From NCBI GenBank assembly GCA_012519205.1, contig JAAYQR010000007.1:62001-126000 (forward strand): a DNA stretch of 64,000 nucleotides, given 5' to 3'. The notes below the pieces were generated by a model that saw only the letters and a program-made list of their open reading frames with translations, had not been told where the DNA came from and ran no database searches. The position numbers and the translations under genes are program-made. Source of the stretch: Candidatus Epulonipiscium sp. (GTDB lineage Bacteria > Bacillota > Clostridia > Lachnospirales > Defluviitaleaceae). This document shows, in pieces, positions 1 through 8,497 of this stretch. Position 1 is the first letter of the stretch. Each line of letters opens with the position of its first letter.

Positions 1-2
1 CA

Positions 3-179
3 AGATTAAACGATTCGGAGATTATAATTAATGCGGAATTGATTGAATTAATTGAGGCAACCCCCGATACGGTTATTACGATGACAACAGGTAGAAAAAT
101 TGTAGTAAAGGAAACAGTTGATGATATTATCGACATAGTGGTACAATATAAACAAAAAATTTTAATAAGAATGGATTAG
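3..179 (+). CDS. flbD: FlbD/SwrD family flagellar protein (5' partial)
   Basis: An open frame runs from the window edge to a TAG stop at 177-179 and gives 58 residues starting RLNDSEIIINAELIELIEAT, with GRKIVVKETVDDII further on. This is the usual body of the short (about 60-70 residue) FlbD/SwrD proteins encoded just before motA or fliL in Firmicutes fla operons. In Bacillus SwrD is linked to flagellar motor power; the biochemical role is not settled. Only the first few residues are missing. The gene lies 23 bases before motA and is probably co-transcribed with it. Confidence 0.85.
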   Translation, partial: RLNDSEIIINAELIELIEATPDTVITMTTGRKIVVKETVDDIIDIVVQYKQKILIRMD

Positions 180-202
180 CACTCAGAGTGAGGTGGGGAT
201 AA

Positions 203-1000
203 TTGGATATTTCAACCATTATAGGACTTATAAGTGGTGTAGTATTTGTAGTAGTATCAATTTTGCTAGGGGGGAGATTAAACTTATTCTTTGACCTTCC
301 TTCCGTAATGATTACCATTGGGGGAACATTTGCTTCAGTACTGATTTCATATCCTTTAAATAAATTTATTAATTCCCTCAAAACAATACGTCTGATTTTT
401 CATAACAAAGAGATGAATACAGGTAATCTCATCCAAAAGATAATTGATCTAGCTAATATTGCTAGAAAGGAAGGATTACTTGCCTTGGAAGAAGCAGCCC
501 AGTCTATGGAAGATAAATTTTTACAAAAAGGGGTCCTTTTAATTGTAGATGGTACCGACCCTGAATTGGTAAGAAATATATTGGAAACCGAATTGGCATT
601 CATCGAAGGAAGACATAAGGAAGTTCAAGGGTTTTGGGAAACTATTGCTAGTTTGGGTCCCGCTTGGGGGATGATAGGAACTTTAATTGGTCTTATTAAT
701 ATGCTAGACCAGCTCAATGACCCAGCATCTATAGGGCCGGCGATGGCAGTTGCATTAATAACTACATTTTATGGTTCTATATTAGCAAACTTTTTAGCTA
801 ATCCAACCGCCAATAAATTAAAATTAAAAAGTAATGAAGAAATACTCTTAAAAGAGGTTATGATAGAGGGTCTTCTTTCAATTCAGGCTGGGGAAAATCC
901 AAGAATAATTGAAGAAAAATTAAAGGCATTCTTATCACCAACACTTCGTGAAACGATGAAAGAAGATGGAACTGAAGAGGAAGTAAGGGCAGGTGAATAA
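203..1000 (+). CDS. motA: Flagellar motor stator protein MotA
   Basis: The 265-residue product has the MotA layout: two N-terminal membrane segments (about 4-24 and 31-51), a large cytoplasmic loop, then two more segments (about 146-167 and 177-199) with the conserved LGPAWGMIGTLIGL and GPAMAVALITTFYGS stretches. MotA and MotB form the ion-conducting stator that pushes on FliG to turn the rotor. The start is TTG at 203, chosen because GAGGTGGGG lies just upstream at 190-199. motB follows after 2 bases. H+ or Na+ specificity cannot be decided from the sequence alone. Confidence 0.95.
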   Translation: MDISTIIGLISGVVFVVVSILLGGRLNLFFDLPSVMITIGGTFASVLISYPLNKFINSLKTIRLIFHNKEMNTGNLIQKIIDLANIARKEGLLALEEAAQSMEDKFLQKGVLLIVDGTDPELVRNILETELAFIEGRHKEVQGFWETIASLGPAWGMIGTLIGLINMLDQLNDPASIGPAMAVALITTFYGSILANFLANPTANKLKLKSNEEILLKEVMIEGLLSIQAGENPRIIEEKLKAFLSPTLRETMKEDGTEEEVRAGE

Positions 1001-1002
1001 AG

Positions 1003-1788
1003 ATGGCTAGGAAAAGAACTGAGGATGAAGTAAAGGCAGGGGCACCGGAGTGGATGAATACCTATGGTGACATGGTTACTTTGCTATTAACTTTTTTTAT
1101 TCTTCTTTTTTCGATGTCAACAGTAGATATAGCAAAGTTCAGGGCTTTTATTAACTCTATGGAAGGTTCGATTGGGATATTAGCAGGTGGTTCCACCATA
1201 GGAGATGGTAGCGAGGTTGGCAATGGAATTAATCAATTACCGGATCTTGAAAAATTCCTAGAAGAAACCACGAAACAAGTAGAAATGCAAAGCATAGAGG
1301 AATTAAAAAAAATGCATGCTGATTTTAAGACCTATATAAAGGAAAATAATTTAGAGGGAAAAATTGCTGCCCAATTAAGTGATTATTATGTCACATTAAC
1401 CTTTGATGATGGCGTTCTCTTTGATAGTGGACAAGCTAATCTTAAGCCCAGTGCTGTGGATATATTAGATAAACTAGGAGTGCAGCTATCTAAATACCCT
1501 AATAATAGAATTAGATTTGAAGGACATACGGATAATCGCCCAATCAATACTGCTCAATTTCCAAGTAATTGGGAATTATCCGCTGCTAGAGCTATAGCAG
1601 TAGCAAAATATTATATCAATGAATTAAAATTTAATCCAAAACAATTTTCAACAGAGGGATTTGGAGAATATGTACCCATAGCTAATAATGCTACCCCGGA
1701 AGGTAGAGCAAAAAATAGAAGAGTTGAGATAAAAATACTAAGTGAATATGCTTCATATTCAGGAATCAATGAACCATTGATTCAATAA
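1003..1788 (+). CDS. motB: Flagellar motor stator protein MotB
   Basis: The 261-residue product starts with a short charged tail, then one membrane helix (about 21-40) containing Asp23 in the YGDMVTLLL context. This is the ion-binding aspartate of MotB-type stators. The C-terminal half is an OmpA-like peptidoglycan-binding domain (FEGHTDNRP, then AKNRRVEIKI near the end) that anchors the stator to the cell wall. The gene starts 2 bases after motA, so the two are translated together. A homologous sodium-type PomB-like function is possible. Confidence 0.95.
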   Translation: MARKRTEDEVKAGAPEWMNTYGDMVTLLLTFFILLFSMSTVDIAKFRAFINSMEGSIGILAGGSTIGDGSEVGNGINQLPDLEKFLEETTKQVEMQSIEELKKMHADFKTYIKENNLEGKIAAQLSDYYVTLTFDDGVLFDSGQANLKPSAVDILDKLGVQLSKYPNNRIRFEGHTDNRPINTAQFPSNWELSAARAIAVAKYYINELKFNPKQFSTEGFGEYVPIANNATPEGRAKNRRVEIKILSEYASYSGINEPLIQ

Positions 1789-1801
1789 GGAGTGACACAT
1801 T

Positions 1802-2290
1802 ATGGAAAAAAGTAAAACGCTCGTATTTATAATTATCGGCATCTTGTTTACAACTGTAATCGCAGTCACAGTTGCATTGGTCTTTACCTTTAGTTCCTTA
1901 AAATCTATTACCAATGGTAATGGGCAGGAGGTTTTGGCACAAGAAGCCCATAGGCAGGATGACATAGAAATTTTTTCTATCACAGAACCCATAACGGCAA
2001 ATCTTATACAAGACAATGACGATGAAGGCAAACATATGCTTCGTATATCCGTAGGAGTAGGGATGGATACAAAACAAAAGAATTACAAAAAACTAAAAGA
2101 ACAATTAGAAAACAAAATCTCTGTTCTAAGGCATACGATAATAAAGGTAATCCGCAACAAAACCTATGAGGAAATGCTGCAGCCGAATGCACAGGAATTA
2201 ATGGGGCAGGAAATATTAAATGAACTTAAAGAAGAATTTCAAACGGATGCAATCGTAAATATTTACTTTGGAGAATTTTTTGTACAGTAA
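1802..2290 (+). CDS. fliL: Flagellar basal body-associated protein FliL
   Basis: The 162-residue product has a short N-terminus, one membrane segment (about 8-31), and an extracytoplasmic domain with the FliL-type ending (YEEMLQPNAQELMGQEIL, then a terminal VNIYFGEFFVQ). FliL surrounds or stabilises the MotAB stators at the basal body. Its place between motB and fliM is the usual one. AAGGAG at 1787-1792 serves as ribosome binding site and overlaps the motB stop codon. Confidence 0.93.
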   Translation: MEKSKTLVFIIIGILFTTVIAVTVALVFTFSSLKSITNGNGQEVLAQEAHRQDDIEIFSITEPITANLIQDNDDEGKHMLRISVGVGMDTKQKNYKKLKEQLENKISVLRHTIIKVIRNKTYEEMLQPNAQELMGQEILNELKEEFQTDAIVNIYFGEFFVQ

Positions 2291-2341
2291 TTTAATAGGA
2301 TTTCTAAGAAAGCAATACTATTTGGCATGGGAGGTGGTTAA

Positions 2342-3328
2342 ATGGGTGAAGTTTTATCGCAAAACGAAATTGATGAATTGTTAAATGCGTTAAATACGGG
2401 GGAACTGGATGTAACAGATATACAAACCACTGACCGGGAAAAGCATGTAAAAAATTATGACTTTGCCAGGCCTTCAAAATTTGCAAAAGAACAATTAAGA
2501 ACCCTAGAAATTATTTTTGATAACTATTCGAGGATTATATCAACATATTTATCTGGTTACTTGCGTGCGGGTACGCAAATAGACGTTATTAACGCGGAGG
2601 CAGTGACGTATTATGAGTTTAGTAATTCATTGTCTAATCCAGTCATTTTATCAATTGTAGATTTTTCCCCCTTGAAAGGTTCAGTTATACTAGAACTTTC
2701 ACCTAGTATTGGGTATTCGATTATAGATAGAATTTTAGGTGGAAAGGGTTCAATGATTGATAAAATAAGGGAATTTACTGAAATCGAAAGAATACTCTTA
2801 GAAAGAATAATTTCTCAATTGATTAACTTATTAAGAGAACCTTGGGAAAACGTAGTTGACCTTCGACCTAGATTAGATAAAATAGAAACAAATTCACAAT
2901 TTGCACAGGTTATTTCTCCTAATGAAATGATTGCTCTTGTTACATTAAATATTAAAATAGGGGAAGTAGAAGGTATGATGAATATTTGCATTCCCCATTT
3001 AGTTATTGAACCAATAATGGATAAACTAAATACAAAGTATTGGTTTACTATTATAGAGCAAGAAGATCAAACGATTTATAGAAAACATTTAGAAAAAAGG
3101 TTGCAGATTGCAAAAATCCCTATTAAGACTATTTTGGGAAAAACTCATATTACCGTAGGGGAATTTGTAAATCTTCAAGTAGGAGATGTTATTAAATTGG
3201 ACTCATATACAAATTCTGATTTAGATATCATGGTTGGAAATCTCCTAAAGTTTCATGCAAAGCCGGGAGTGTTTAAAAATAGAAATGCGATTCAAATCAC
3301 TTCTATTGAAAGAAAGGAGGAAGAATAA
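2342..3328 (+). CDS. fliM: Flagellar motor switch protein FliM
   Basis: The 328-residue product opens with LSQNEIDELLNAL, the N-terminal CheY-P binding motif of FliM. This is followed by the CheC-like middle domain and a C-terminal SpoA (FliN-like) domain around residues 245-325. FliM links FliG to FliN/FliY in the C ring and takes the signal that controls rotation direction. GGGAGGTGG lies just upstream at 2329-2337. The stop codon overlaps the fliY start (TAATG at 3326-3330), which points to coupled translation. Confidence 0.96.
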   Translation: MGEVLSQNEIDELLNALNTGELDVTDIQTTDREKHVKNYDFARPSKFAKEQLRTLEIIFDNYSRIISTYLSGYLRAGTQIDVINAEAVTYYEFSNSLSNPVILSIVDFSPLKGSVILELSPSIGYSIIDRILGGKGSMIDKIREFTEIERILLERIISQLINLLREPWENVVDLRPRLDKIETNSQFAQVISPNEMIALVTLNIKIGEVEGMMNICIPHLVIEPIMDKLNTKYWFTIIEQEDQTIYRKHLEKRLQIAKIPIKTILGKTHITVGEFVNLQVGDVIKLDSYTNSDLDIMVGNLLKFHAKPGVFKNRNAIQITSIERKEEE

Positions 3329-4500
3329 TGGGAGATATGTTATCACAAGCGGAAATAGATGCGTTGTTGGGGGGAACTGATGACGATTTAAATGATAATG
3401 AAGAACATGTAATAGCTGTCGATCCACTTACAGAGGATGAAAAGGATGCTTTGGGTGAGATTGGTAATATAAGTATGGGCACTGCGGCAACAACGCTTTT
3501 TACCTTGCTAAATCAAAAGGTAACGATAACCACTCCAAGGGTTAAAGCTATGACCTGGGATGAATTGTGCAATGAATATAAGAAACCATTTGTTGCAATT
3601 AATGTAGAATATAAAGAGGGTTTAAAGGGTGTTAATCTATTAGTCTTAAAAGAAGACGATGTTAAGATTATAGCTGATCTAATGATGGGCGGAGAAGGAG
3701 AAATTTCAGAAGGCGAACTTTCAGAATTGCACCTAAGTGCAATCAGTGAGGCAATGAACCAAATGGTTGGTTCTGCTTCAACTTCCATGTCCTCAATGTT
3801 TAATAAGAAAATTGATATCAATCCTCCCCATGCATTTGTTACTCATTTTCATCAAGGTATCATTGCAGAAGATATAGGGTTTGATAATGATGAGATTGTA
3901 AGGATTTCATTTAAGATGGAAATAGGAAACTTAATAGATAGTGAAATTATGCAGATACTTCCATTGGACTTTGCCAAGGGACTTGTGGAAAATCTTATGA
4001 ATGCACAAAAAGAACAACCTAATCCCGTGAAGGTAGAGCAGCCGTCTCAAAAGCCAACCAAGCCTACACCAAAACCTGTAGATATAGTACAACCAGAATT
4101 AGACTTTAATCAACAAAGTCAACAGGAACAGCCAAATTATCCAGCGCCTACTATGCAACCACAAATGATGCCTTCAAGTAATTACCAACAAAATATTAAT
4201 GTACAGCCTGCACAATTTCAAAACTTCGATGTTGGGGCTGTGATGCAGCAGAAAGAAAATATTGATATAATAATGGATGTGCCATTAGAGGTCACTGTTG
4301 AATTAGGCAGGACTCATAAAGTAATAAAAGAAATATTAGAGTTTAGCCCGGGAACCATTATTGAACTGGATAAATTGGCAGGAGAACCTATCGATATTTT
4401 AGTAAATGGTAAGTATGTTGCAAAGGGTGAAGTAGTAGTGATTGATGAAAATTTCGGAATTAGGGTGACAGATATAATCAACCCAGAAAAGAGAATATAA
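3328..4500 (+). CDS. fliY: Flagellar motor switch phosphatase FliY
   Basis: The 390-residue product has three parts. It begins with a FliM-like CheY-P binding peptide (LSQAEIDALLGG). A CheC-type phosphatase domain follows (about 35-215) with both E-x-x-N signatures present (GEIGNISMG and SEAMNQMVG). After a Gln/Pro-rich linker (about 225-305) comes a C-terminal FliN/SpoA domain. The intact signatures suggest that it dephosphorylates CheY-P at the switch, as FliY does in Bacillus. It serves as the FliN subunit; no separate fliN is present. Confidence 0.95.
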   Translation: MGDMLSQAEIDALLGGTDDDLNDNEEHVIAVDPLTEDEKDALGEIGNISMGTAATTLFTLLNQKVTITTPRVKAMTWDELCNEYKKPFVAINVEYKEGLKGVNLLVLKEDDVKIIADLMMGGEGEISEGELSELHLSAISEAMNQMVGSASTSMSSMFNKKIDINPPHAFVTHFHQGIIAEDIGFDNDEIVRISFKMEIGNLIDSEIMQILPLDFAKGLVENLMNAQKEQPNPVKVEQPSQKPTKPTPKPVDIVQPELDFNQQSQQEQPNYPAPTMQPQMMPSSNYQQNINVQPAQFQNFDVGAVMQQKENIDIIMDVPLEVTVELGRTHKVIKEILEFSPGTIIELDKLAGEPIDILVNGKYVAKGEVVVIDENFGIRVTDIINPEKRI

Positions 4501-4529
4501 ATTCTGTTCACTAAATTTGTTTTTAAAGA

Positions 4530-4558
4530 TGGAATTTAAACGATAAATATATTATAAT
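4530..4558 (+). promoter_or_regulatory. Candidate vegetative promoter before cheY
   Basis: The 117-base gap between fliY and cheY holds a perfect TATAAT at 4553-4558 with a weak -35 (TGGAAT at 4530-4535) at 17-base spacing. It could give extra transcription of cheY inside the operon. The -35 match is poor, so this is a tentative call. Confidence 0.35.
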
Positions 4559-4617
4559 ACCTATTAAAGCATATAACTAGATTAATGTACTATACTATTC
4601 AAAGGAGAGGGTATTTA

Positions 4618-4980
4618 ATGGCAAAAAGGATATTAATTGTTGATGACGCGGCTTTCATGAGAATGATGATTAAAGATATTTTAACGAAAAATGGATATGA
4701 AGTTGCCGGAGAAGCAGAAAACGGTGTTAAAGCTGTGGATAAATTTAAGGAATTAGCTCCTGATTTGGTTATAATGGATATTACAATGCCGGAAATGGAT
4801 GGTATTCAGGCTGTAAGAGAAATTAAGAAAGTTGATGGTGCAGCTACAATTATTATGTGTTCTGCCATGGGACAACAGGCTATGGTAATAGAATCCATAC
4901 AGGCAGGGGCTAGGGATTTCATAGTAAAACCATTCCAAGCAGATAGGGTAGTAGAGGCCGTGAAGAAGGTTATAGGTTAA
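4618..4980 (+). CDS. cheY: Chemotaxis response regulator CheY
   Basis: This is a 120-residue single receiver domain. Acidic residues Asp9/Asp10, phospho-acceptor Asp54 (VIMDITMPEMDG), Ser82 and Lys104 (FIVKPF) are all in place. Phosphorylated by CheA, it binds FliM/FliY to change motor behaviour. The start is the ATG at 4618 behind AAAGGAGAGG; the longer frame from 4585 would add 11 residues that are not typical of CheY. CheC, CheD and FliY in the same operon are its expected phosphatase partners. Confidence 0.96.
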   Translation: MAKRILIVDDAAFMRMMIKDILTKNGYEVAGEAENGVKAVDKFKELAPDLVIMDITMPEMDGIQAVREIKKVDGAATIIMCSAMGQQAMVIESIQAGARDFIVKPFQADRVVEAVKKVIG

Positions 4981-4982
4981 AA

Positions 4983-5468
4983 ATGAATACTCAACTAAAT
5001 GTGTGTTTGTCTTTTCTATTACTGCAGGGTAATACTTCTTCAGATAGTGGAGGGCAGGTGAATATAAACTGGTTTAATATGTTAGGCCAGTTTTTTTTCC
5101 TAATAGTCCTATTTATGATTATACTAGCTGCAGCCTATTATGTAACTAGGCTTTTAGGAAGATTCCAGCATCAAAAGTATAAGACCTGTAATATTAAAAT
5201 AATAGAATCTATAGCAATTGCTCCCCAAAAAACATTGCAGCTTATAAAAGTAGGTAATAAGGTTTACCTAATCGGTATTACCAAGGACAATATCGTATAT
5301 TTATCGGAAATTGATGGTGAAATAATTCATGAGCTGGAATTGGATGATGTAGGTGTACTTAATCCTAAATTTGATAAATATTTAAATCTATGGCTTGATA
5401 AGTTTAAGGATAAAGGCAAAAATAAAGACACTGGCTCTGATGGAGAGGTTCGCGATGAAAATGAGTAA
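4983..5468 (+). CDS. fliO: Flagellar biosynthetic protein FliO (FliZ of Bacillus)
   Basis: The 161-residue product has a short N-terminal segment, one clear membrane helix (about 33-55), and a basic, then acidic cytoplasmic tail with the FliO-like APQKTLQLIKVGNKVYLIGI motif. FliO helps assemble the FliP/FliQ/FliR export gate of the flagellar type III system. It starts 2 bases after cheY. Its last 14 bases overlap fliP in another frame, so the two are probably translationally coupled. FliO is poorly conserved; the call rests on the motif plus position. Confidence 0.85.
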   Translation: MNTQLNVCLSFLLLQGNTSSDSGGQVNINWFNMLGQFFFLIVLFMIILAAAYYVTRLLGRFQHQKYKTCNIKIIESIAIAPQKTLQLIKVGNKVYLIGITKDNIVYLSEIDGEIIHELELDDVGVLNPKFDKYLNLWLDKFKDKGKNKDTGSDGEVRDENE

Positions 5469-6261
5469 AAAGTCTAGAAATATAATCCTTATAATAACAA
5501 TAATATTGGCTGTACAAATTCTTTTTAGTCTTACAATATTTGCAGAACCAGTTGATGAAACAACGCTGCCAATACCGCAAATTGGAATTAACATAGAACC
5601 GGCAGAAAGTCCAAGGGAAGTAGCCAGCAGTTTGCAGATTTTATTTATTCTAACAGTTATTTCTTTGGCTCCTTCTATATTAATAATGATGACTTCATTT
5701 ACAAGAATTATAATTGTTCTGCATTTTTTACGTTCTGCCTTGGGAACCCAGCAGGCCCCTCCTAATCAAGTTTTAATTGGACTGGCCCTATTTTTAACAT
5801 TATTTATTATGAGCCCAACCCTTACCCAAATTAATGAACAAGCCATAAAACCTTATACGGCAGGTCAATTATCTCAGGAAGAGGCAATAGATAATGGGAT
5901 GGAACCAATAAGGGATTTTATGTTCAGGCAAGTGGGAACAAGCGACCTTAATTTATTCATGGGTATTTCAGGAATGGAGCCTATAGAAAATACAGAAAAT
6001 ATTTCAATTACCGACCAGATTCCTTCTAGAGTACTAATACCTGCTTTTATTATTGGAGAATTAAAAAAAGGTTTTATGATAGGGTTTTTATTATATATTC
6101 CTTTCATAGTTATCGATATGGTTGTTGCTTCAACCCTTATGTCCATGGGAATGATGATGCTTCCTCCAGTTATGATTTCCCTTCCATTTAAAATATTGCT
6201 TTTTGTTATGGTAGATGGATGGAATCTAGTTATAGGGCAACTTGTTCAAACTTTTAGGTAA
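5455..6261 (+). CDS. fliP: Flagellar export gate protein FliP
   Basis: The product is 268 residues from ATG 5455, chosen because GGAGAGG lies at 5442-5448. The frame stays open up to 5395. An N-terminal hydrophobic signal-like segment is followed by the FliP core with MMTSFTRIIIVLHFLRSALG, and the C-terminal LPPVMISLPFKILLFVMVDG stretch. FliP forms the pentameric core of the export gate. The usual order fliP-fliQ-fliR-flhB-flhA follows directly. Confidence 0.96.
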   Translation: MKMSKKSRNIILIITIILAVQILFSLTIFAEPVDETTLPIPQIGINIEPAESPREVASSLQILFILTVISLAPSILIMMTSFTRIIIVLHFLRSALGTQQAPPNQVLIGLALFLTLFIMSPTLTQINEQAIKPYTAGQLSQEEAIDNGMEPIRDFMFRQVGTSDLNLFMGISGMEPIENTENISITDQIPSRVLIPAFIIGELKKGFMIGFLLYIPFIVIDMVVASTLMSMGMMMLPPVMISLPFKILLFVMVDGWNLVIGQLVQTFR

Positions 6262-6276
6262 AAAGGAGAAGGTGTA

Positions 6277-6543
6277 ATGGAACAATTGATAATAGATTTA
6301 GCCCAGGACGCATTGATGACTGTTATAAAGGTTTCAGCCCCGATGCTCTTAATGGGACTTATCGTGGGATTGGCAGTGAGTATATTTCAAACGACTACTT
6401 CTATACAGGAGCCTACTTTGGCCTTTATACCCAAAATCTTAGCGGTCCTAGCTGCAATTTTAATATTTGGACCATGGATGCTCACAACAATGCTAGAGTT
6501 TTTTAATAATTTATATAGGAATATGAATCTTTATATTCGTTAA
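6277..6543 (+). CDS. fliQ: Flagellar export gate protein FliQ
   Basis: The 88-residue protein has two membrane helices and the FliQ signatures LLMGLIVGLAVSIFQTTTSI and IQEPTLAFIPKI. It packs around the FliP5-FliR1 core of the type III export gate. AAAAGGAGAAGG lies directly upstream at 6261-6272. Length and position between fliP and fliR match the family. Confidence 0.96.
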   Translation: MEQLIIDLAQDALMTVIKVSAPMLLMGLIVGLAVSIFQTTTSIQEPTLAFIPKILAVLAAILIFGPWMLTTMLEFFNNLYRNMNLYIR

Positions 6544-6555
6544 AGGAAAATGCAT

Positions 6556-7341
6556 ATGGGCTTTTTAATGAGTAATGTATTTTTGAGAATTGACATTTTA
6601 TTATTAGTTTTTATACGGTTTCTGGGCTTTTTTGTTACATCTCCTATTTTTGGAGGCAGTAATGTGCCCACTTATTCAAAAATTGGACTTTCTTTTATTA
6701 TGAGTACTATTTTGCTTTCAACGATGCCTGATGTTATCATAACTTATGACAATCATATTATAGGCTATGCTGTACTTATTTTGAAGGAAATGGTCATAGG
6801 AATGCTACTTGGTTTTGTAGTATACTTATTATTAAGTATATTTTCTTTAGCAGGTCAGTTAATCGATTATCAAATAGGGTTTAGCATGGTAAGCGTTCTA
6901 GATCCATTAAGTAATTTTCAAATGCCTATTACGGGGAATTTGTATTATTTTATCGTTATTGCAATACTCCTTATCACTAATGGTCATCATAAATTACTTC
7001 AGGCATTGTTCTATAGCTATCAGGTACTTCCCATAGGAGAAGCAGTTTTTAATAATGAATTAATAGGGAATTATATTGTTATTTTATCTAATATATTCGT
7101 GATTTCAATAAAAATAGCGGCTCCAATAATTGGTTCGATTTTAATCCTCGATGTTGCCCTAGGTATTTTAGCTAGGACAGCCCCCCAAATGAATATGTTT
7201 GTAATAGGTATTCCTTTAAAACTAATACTGGGTCTATTATGCCTAATTGTTGTAATGCCCTTATTTAGAATAATATATGATTTTGTTTATCAGGAAATGC
7301 TAAGAGATCTATTTCGTATTATTAAAGGATTGGTTCCATGA
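6556..7341 (+). CDS. fliR: Flagellar export gate protein FliR
   Basis: The product is 261 residues from ATG 6556; an alternative ATG at 6550 lies only 2-3 bases from the AAAGGA box at 6542-6547, so 6556 is preferred. Several membrane helices are visible, with FliR-like SPIFGGSNVPTYSKIGLSF and LALGIL-type (ALGILARTAPQMNMFVIGIP) segments. FliR is the single-copy partner of FliP and FliQ in the export gate. The stop overlaps the flhB start by 4 bases (ATGA). Confidence 0.95.
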   Translation: MGFLMSNVFLRIDILLLVFIRFLGFFVTSPIFGGSNVPTYSKIGLSFIMSTILLSTMPDVIITYDNHIIGYAVLILKEMVIGMLLGFVVYLLLSIFSLAGQLIDYQIGFSMVSVLDPLSNFQMPITGNLYYFIVIAILLITNGHHKLLQALFYSYQVLPIGEAVFNNELIGNYIVILSNIFVISIKIAAPIIGSILILDVALGILARTAPQMNMFVIGIPLKLILGLLCLIVVMPLFRIIYDFVYQEMLRDLFRIIKGLVP

Positions 7342-8462
7342 ATAAGAAAATAAGATTTGATAATCAATCTAATTGGCTGGATTATAATCTCCAGTTCTTT
7401 GCAGACAAAGATGGGAAAACAGAAAAAGCCACCCCTAGAAAACGTAGTAAAGCAAGGGAAGAAGGACAAGTAGCAAAAAGCATGGAAATAAACACTGCTT
7501 TTCTGCTTATTTTTATGTTTGCGGCAATAAGACTGTTTGCCCCATTCATGTATGGTAGACTAACTTCGATTTTTGAAAGAACATATATTCTCTATCCTAA
7601 ATTAGATGATTTATTTGTTGAATCATATATTTTGAAATTTGTTCCTTATATCTTAACACAAATTCTAATTATTATTGCTCCACTTTTTGCTGTTGCCATG
7701 ATAGTTGGTGTAACTGTAAATTTTGTTCAGGTGGGATGGCATCCTACCCTCAAGCCTCTAAAGCCCAAGTTTAGCAGATTAAACCCCATATCTGGAATGA
7801 GCCGATTGTTTTCAAAACATTCATTGGTGGAGTTGTTAAAATCAATTATTAAGATTACAATTGTTAGTCTTGTTATATACAACTCTGTTATTGGAGAAGT
7901 AAAAAACATCATTCTTTTGCTAGATATGGATTTAATGCAAATGATAAAATACATCGGAAAAGTTATTATAAATATAGGGTTAAAGGTAGGCATGTTTTTT
8001 CTATTTATTTCTGCAGCAGATTATGCATATCAAAGATTTGAACATGAGGAAAACTTAAAGATGACGAAAGAAGAAATAAAAGAAGAATATAAAATGACAG
8101 AAGGTAATCCTCAAATCAAGAGTAAAATCCGACAAAAAATGCGAGAAGCCTCCATGAGGAGGATGATGCAGGAAATACCTAAAGCCGATGTTGTCATTAC
8201 AAACCCGACCCACTATGCCATAGCGATACAATATGATTCAAATGTGGCTTCTGCCCCGATAGTTATTGCTAAGGGGGTAGATTATTTAGCAATGCGTATT
8301 AAAACCATTGCTGCAGAAAGTGAAATTGAGATTGTCGAAAATAAACCTCTTGCTAGAACCCTTTACCAAACGGTCGATATAGGTCAAGAAATTCCTCCTG
8401 ATTTATACCAGGCTGTTGCAGAGATTCTTGCATTTGTTTATAGCCTAAAGAACAACTACTAA
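7338..8462 (+). CDS. flhB: Flagellar export switch protein FlhB
   Basis: The 374-residue protein has a basic N-terminus with EKATPRKRSKAREEGQVAKS, four membrane helices, and a cytoplasmic domain. The autocleavage motif Asn289-Pro-Thr-His292 lies in VVITNPTHYAIA. Self-cleavage after this Asn switches export from rod/hook to filament substrates. FlhB is a separate gene here, not fused to FliR as in some clostridia. It overlaps fliR by 4 bases and is followed by flhA. Confidence 0.97.
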   Translation: MNKKIRFDNQSNWLDYNLQFFADKDGKTEKATPRKRSKAREEGQVAKSMEINTAFLLIFMFAAIRLFAPFMYGRLTSIFERTYILYPKLDDLFVESYILKFVPYILTQILIIIAPLFAVAMIVGVTVNFVQVGWHPTLKPLKPKFSRLNPISGMSRLFSKHSLVELLKSIIKITIVSLVIYNSVIGEVKNIILLLDMDLMQMIKYIGKVIINIGLKVGMFFLFISAADYAYQRFEHEENLKMTKEEIKEEYKMTEGNPQIKSKIRQKMREASMRRMMQEIPKADVVITNPTHYAIAIQYDSNVASAPIVIAKGVDYLAMRIKTIAAESEIEIVENKPLARTLYQTVDIGQEIPPDLYQAVAEILAFVYSLKNNY

Positions 8463-8497
8463 ATGAGCTTATTATAGTAGTGAAGGAGGATGGTTTT

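Noticed and set aside
4512-4546. Possible flagellar sigma (TAAA ... CGATAA) promoter before cheY
   Set aside because: TAAA boxes at 4512 and 4524 are not at the required distance (about 15 bases) from CGATAA at 4541; only a sigma-A-like TATAAT remains.
4585-4617. Longer N-terminus of CheY (11 more residues)
   Set aside because: The ribosome binding site lies inside this stretch, directly before ATG 4618, and CheY proteins start at the KRILIVDD strand.
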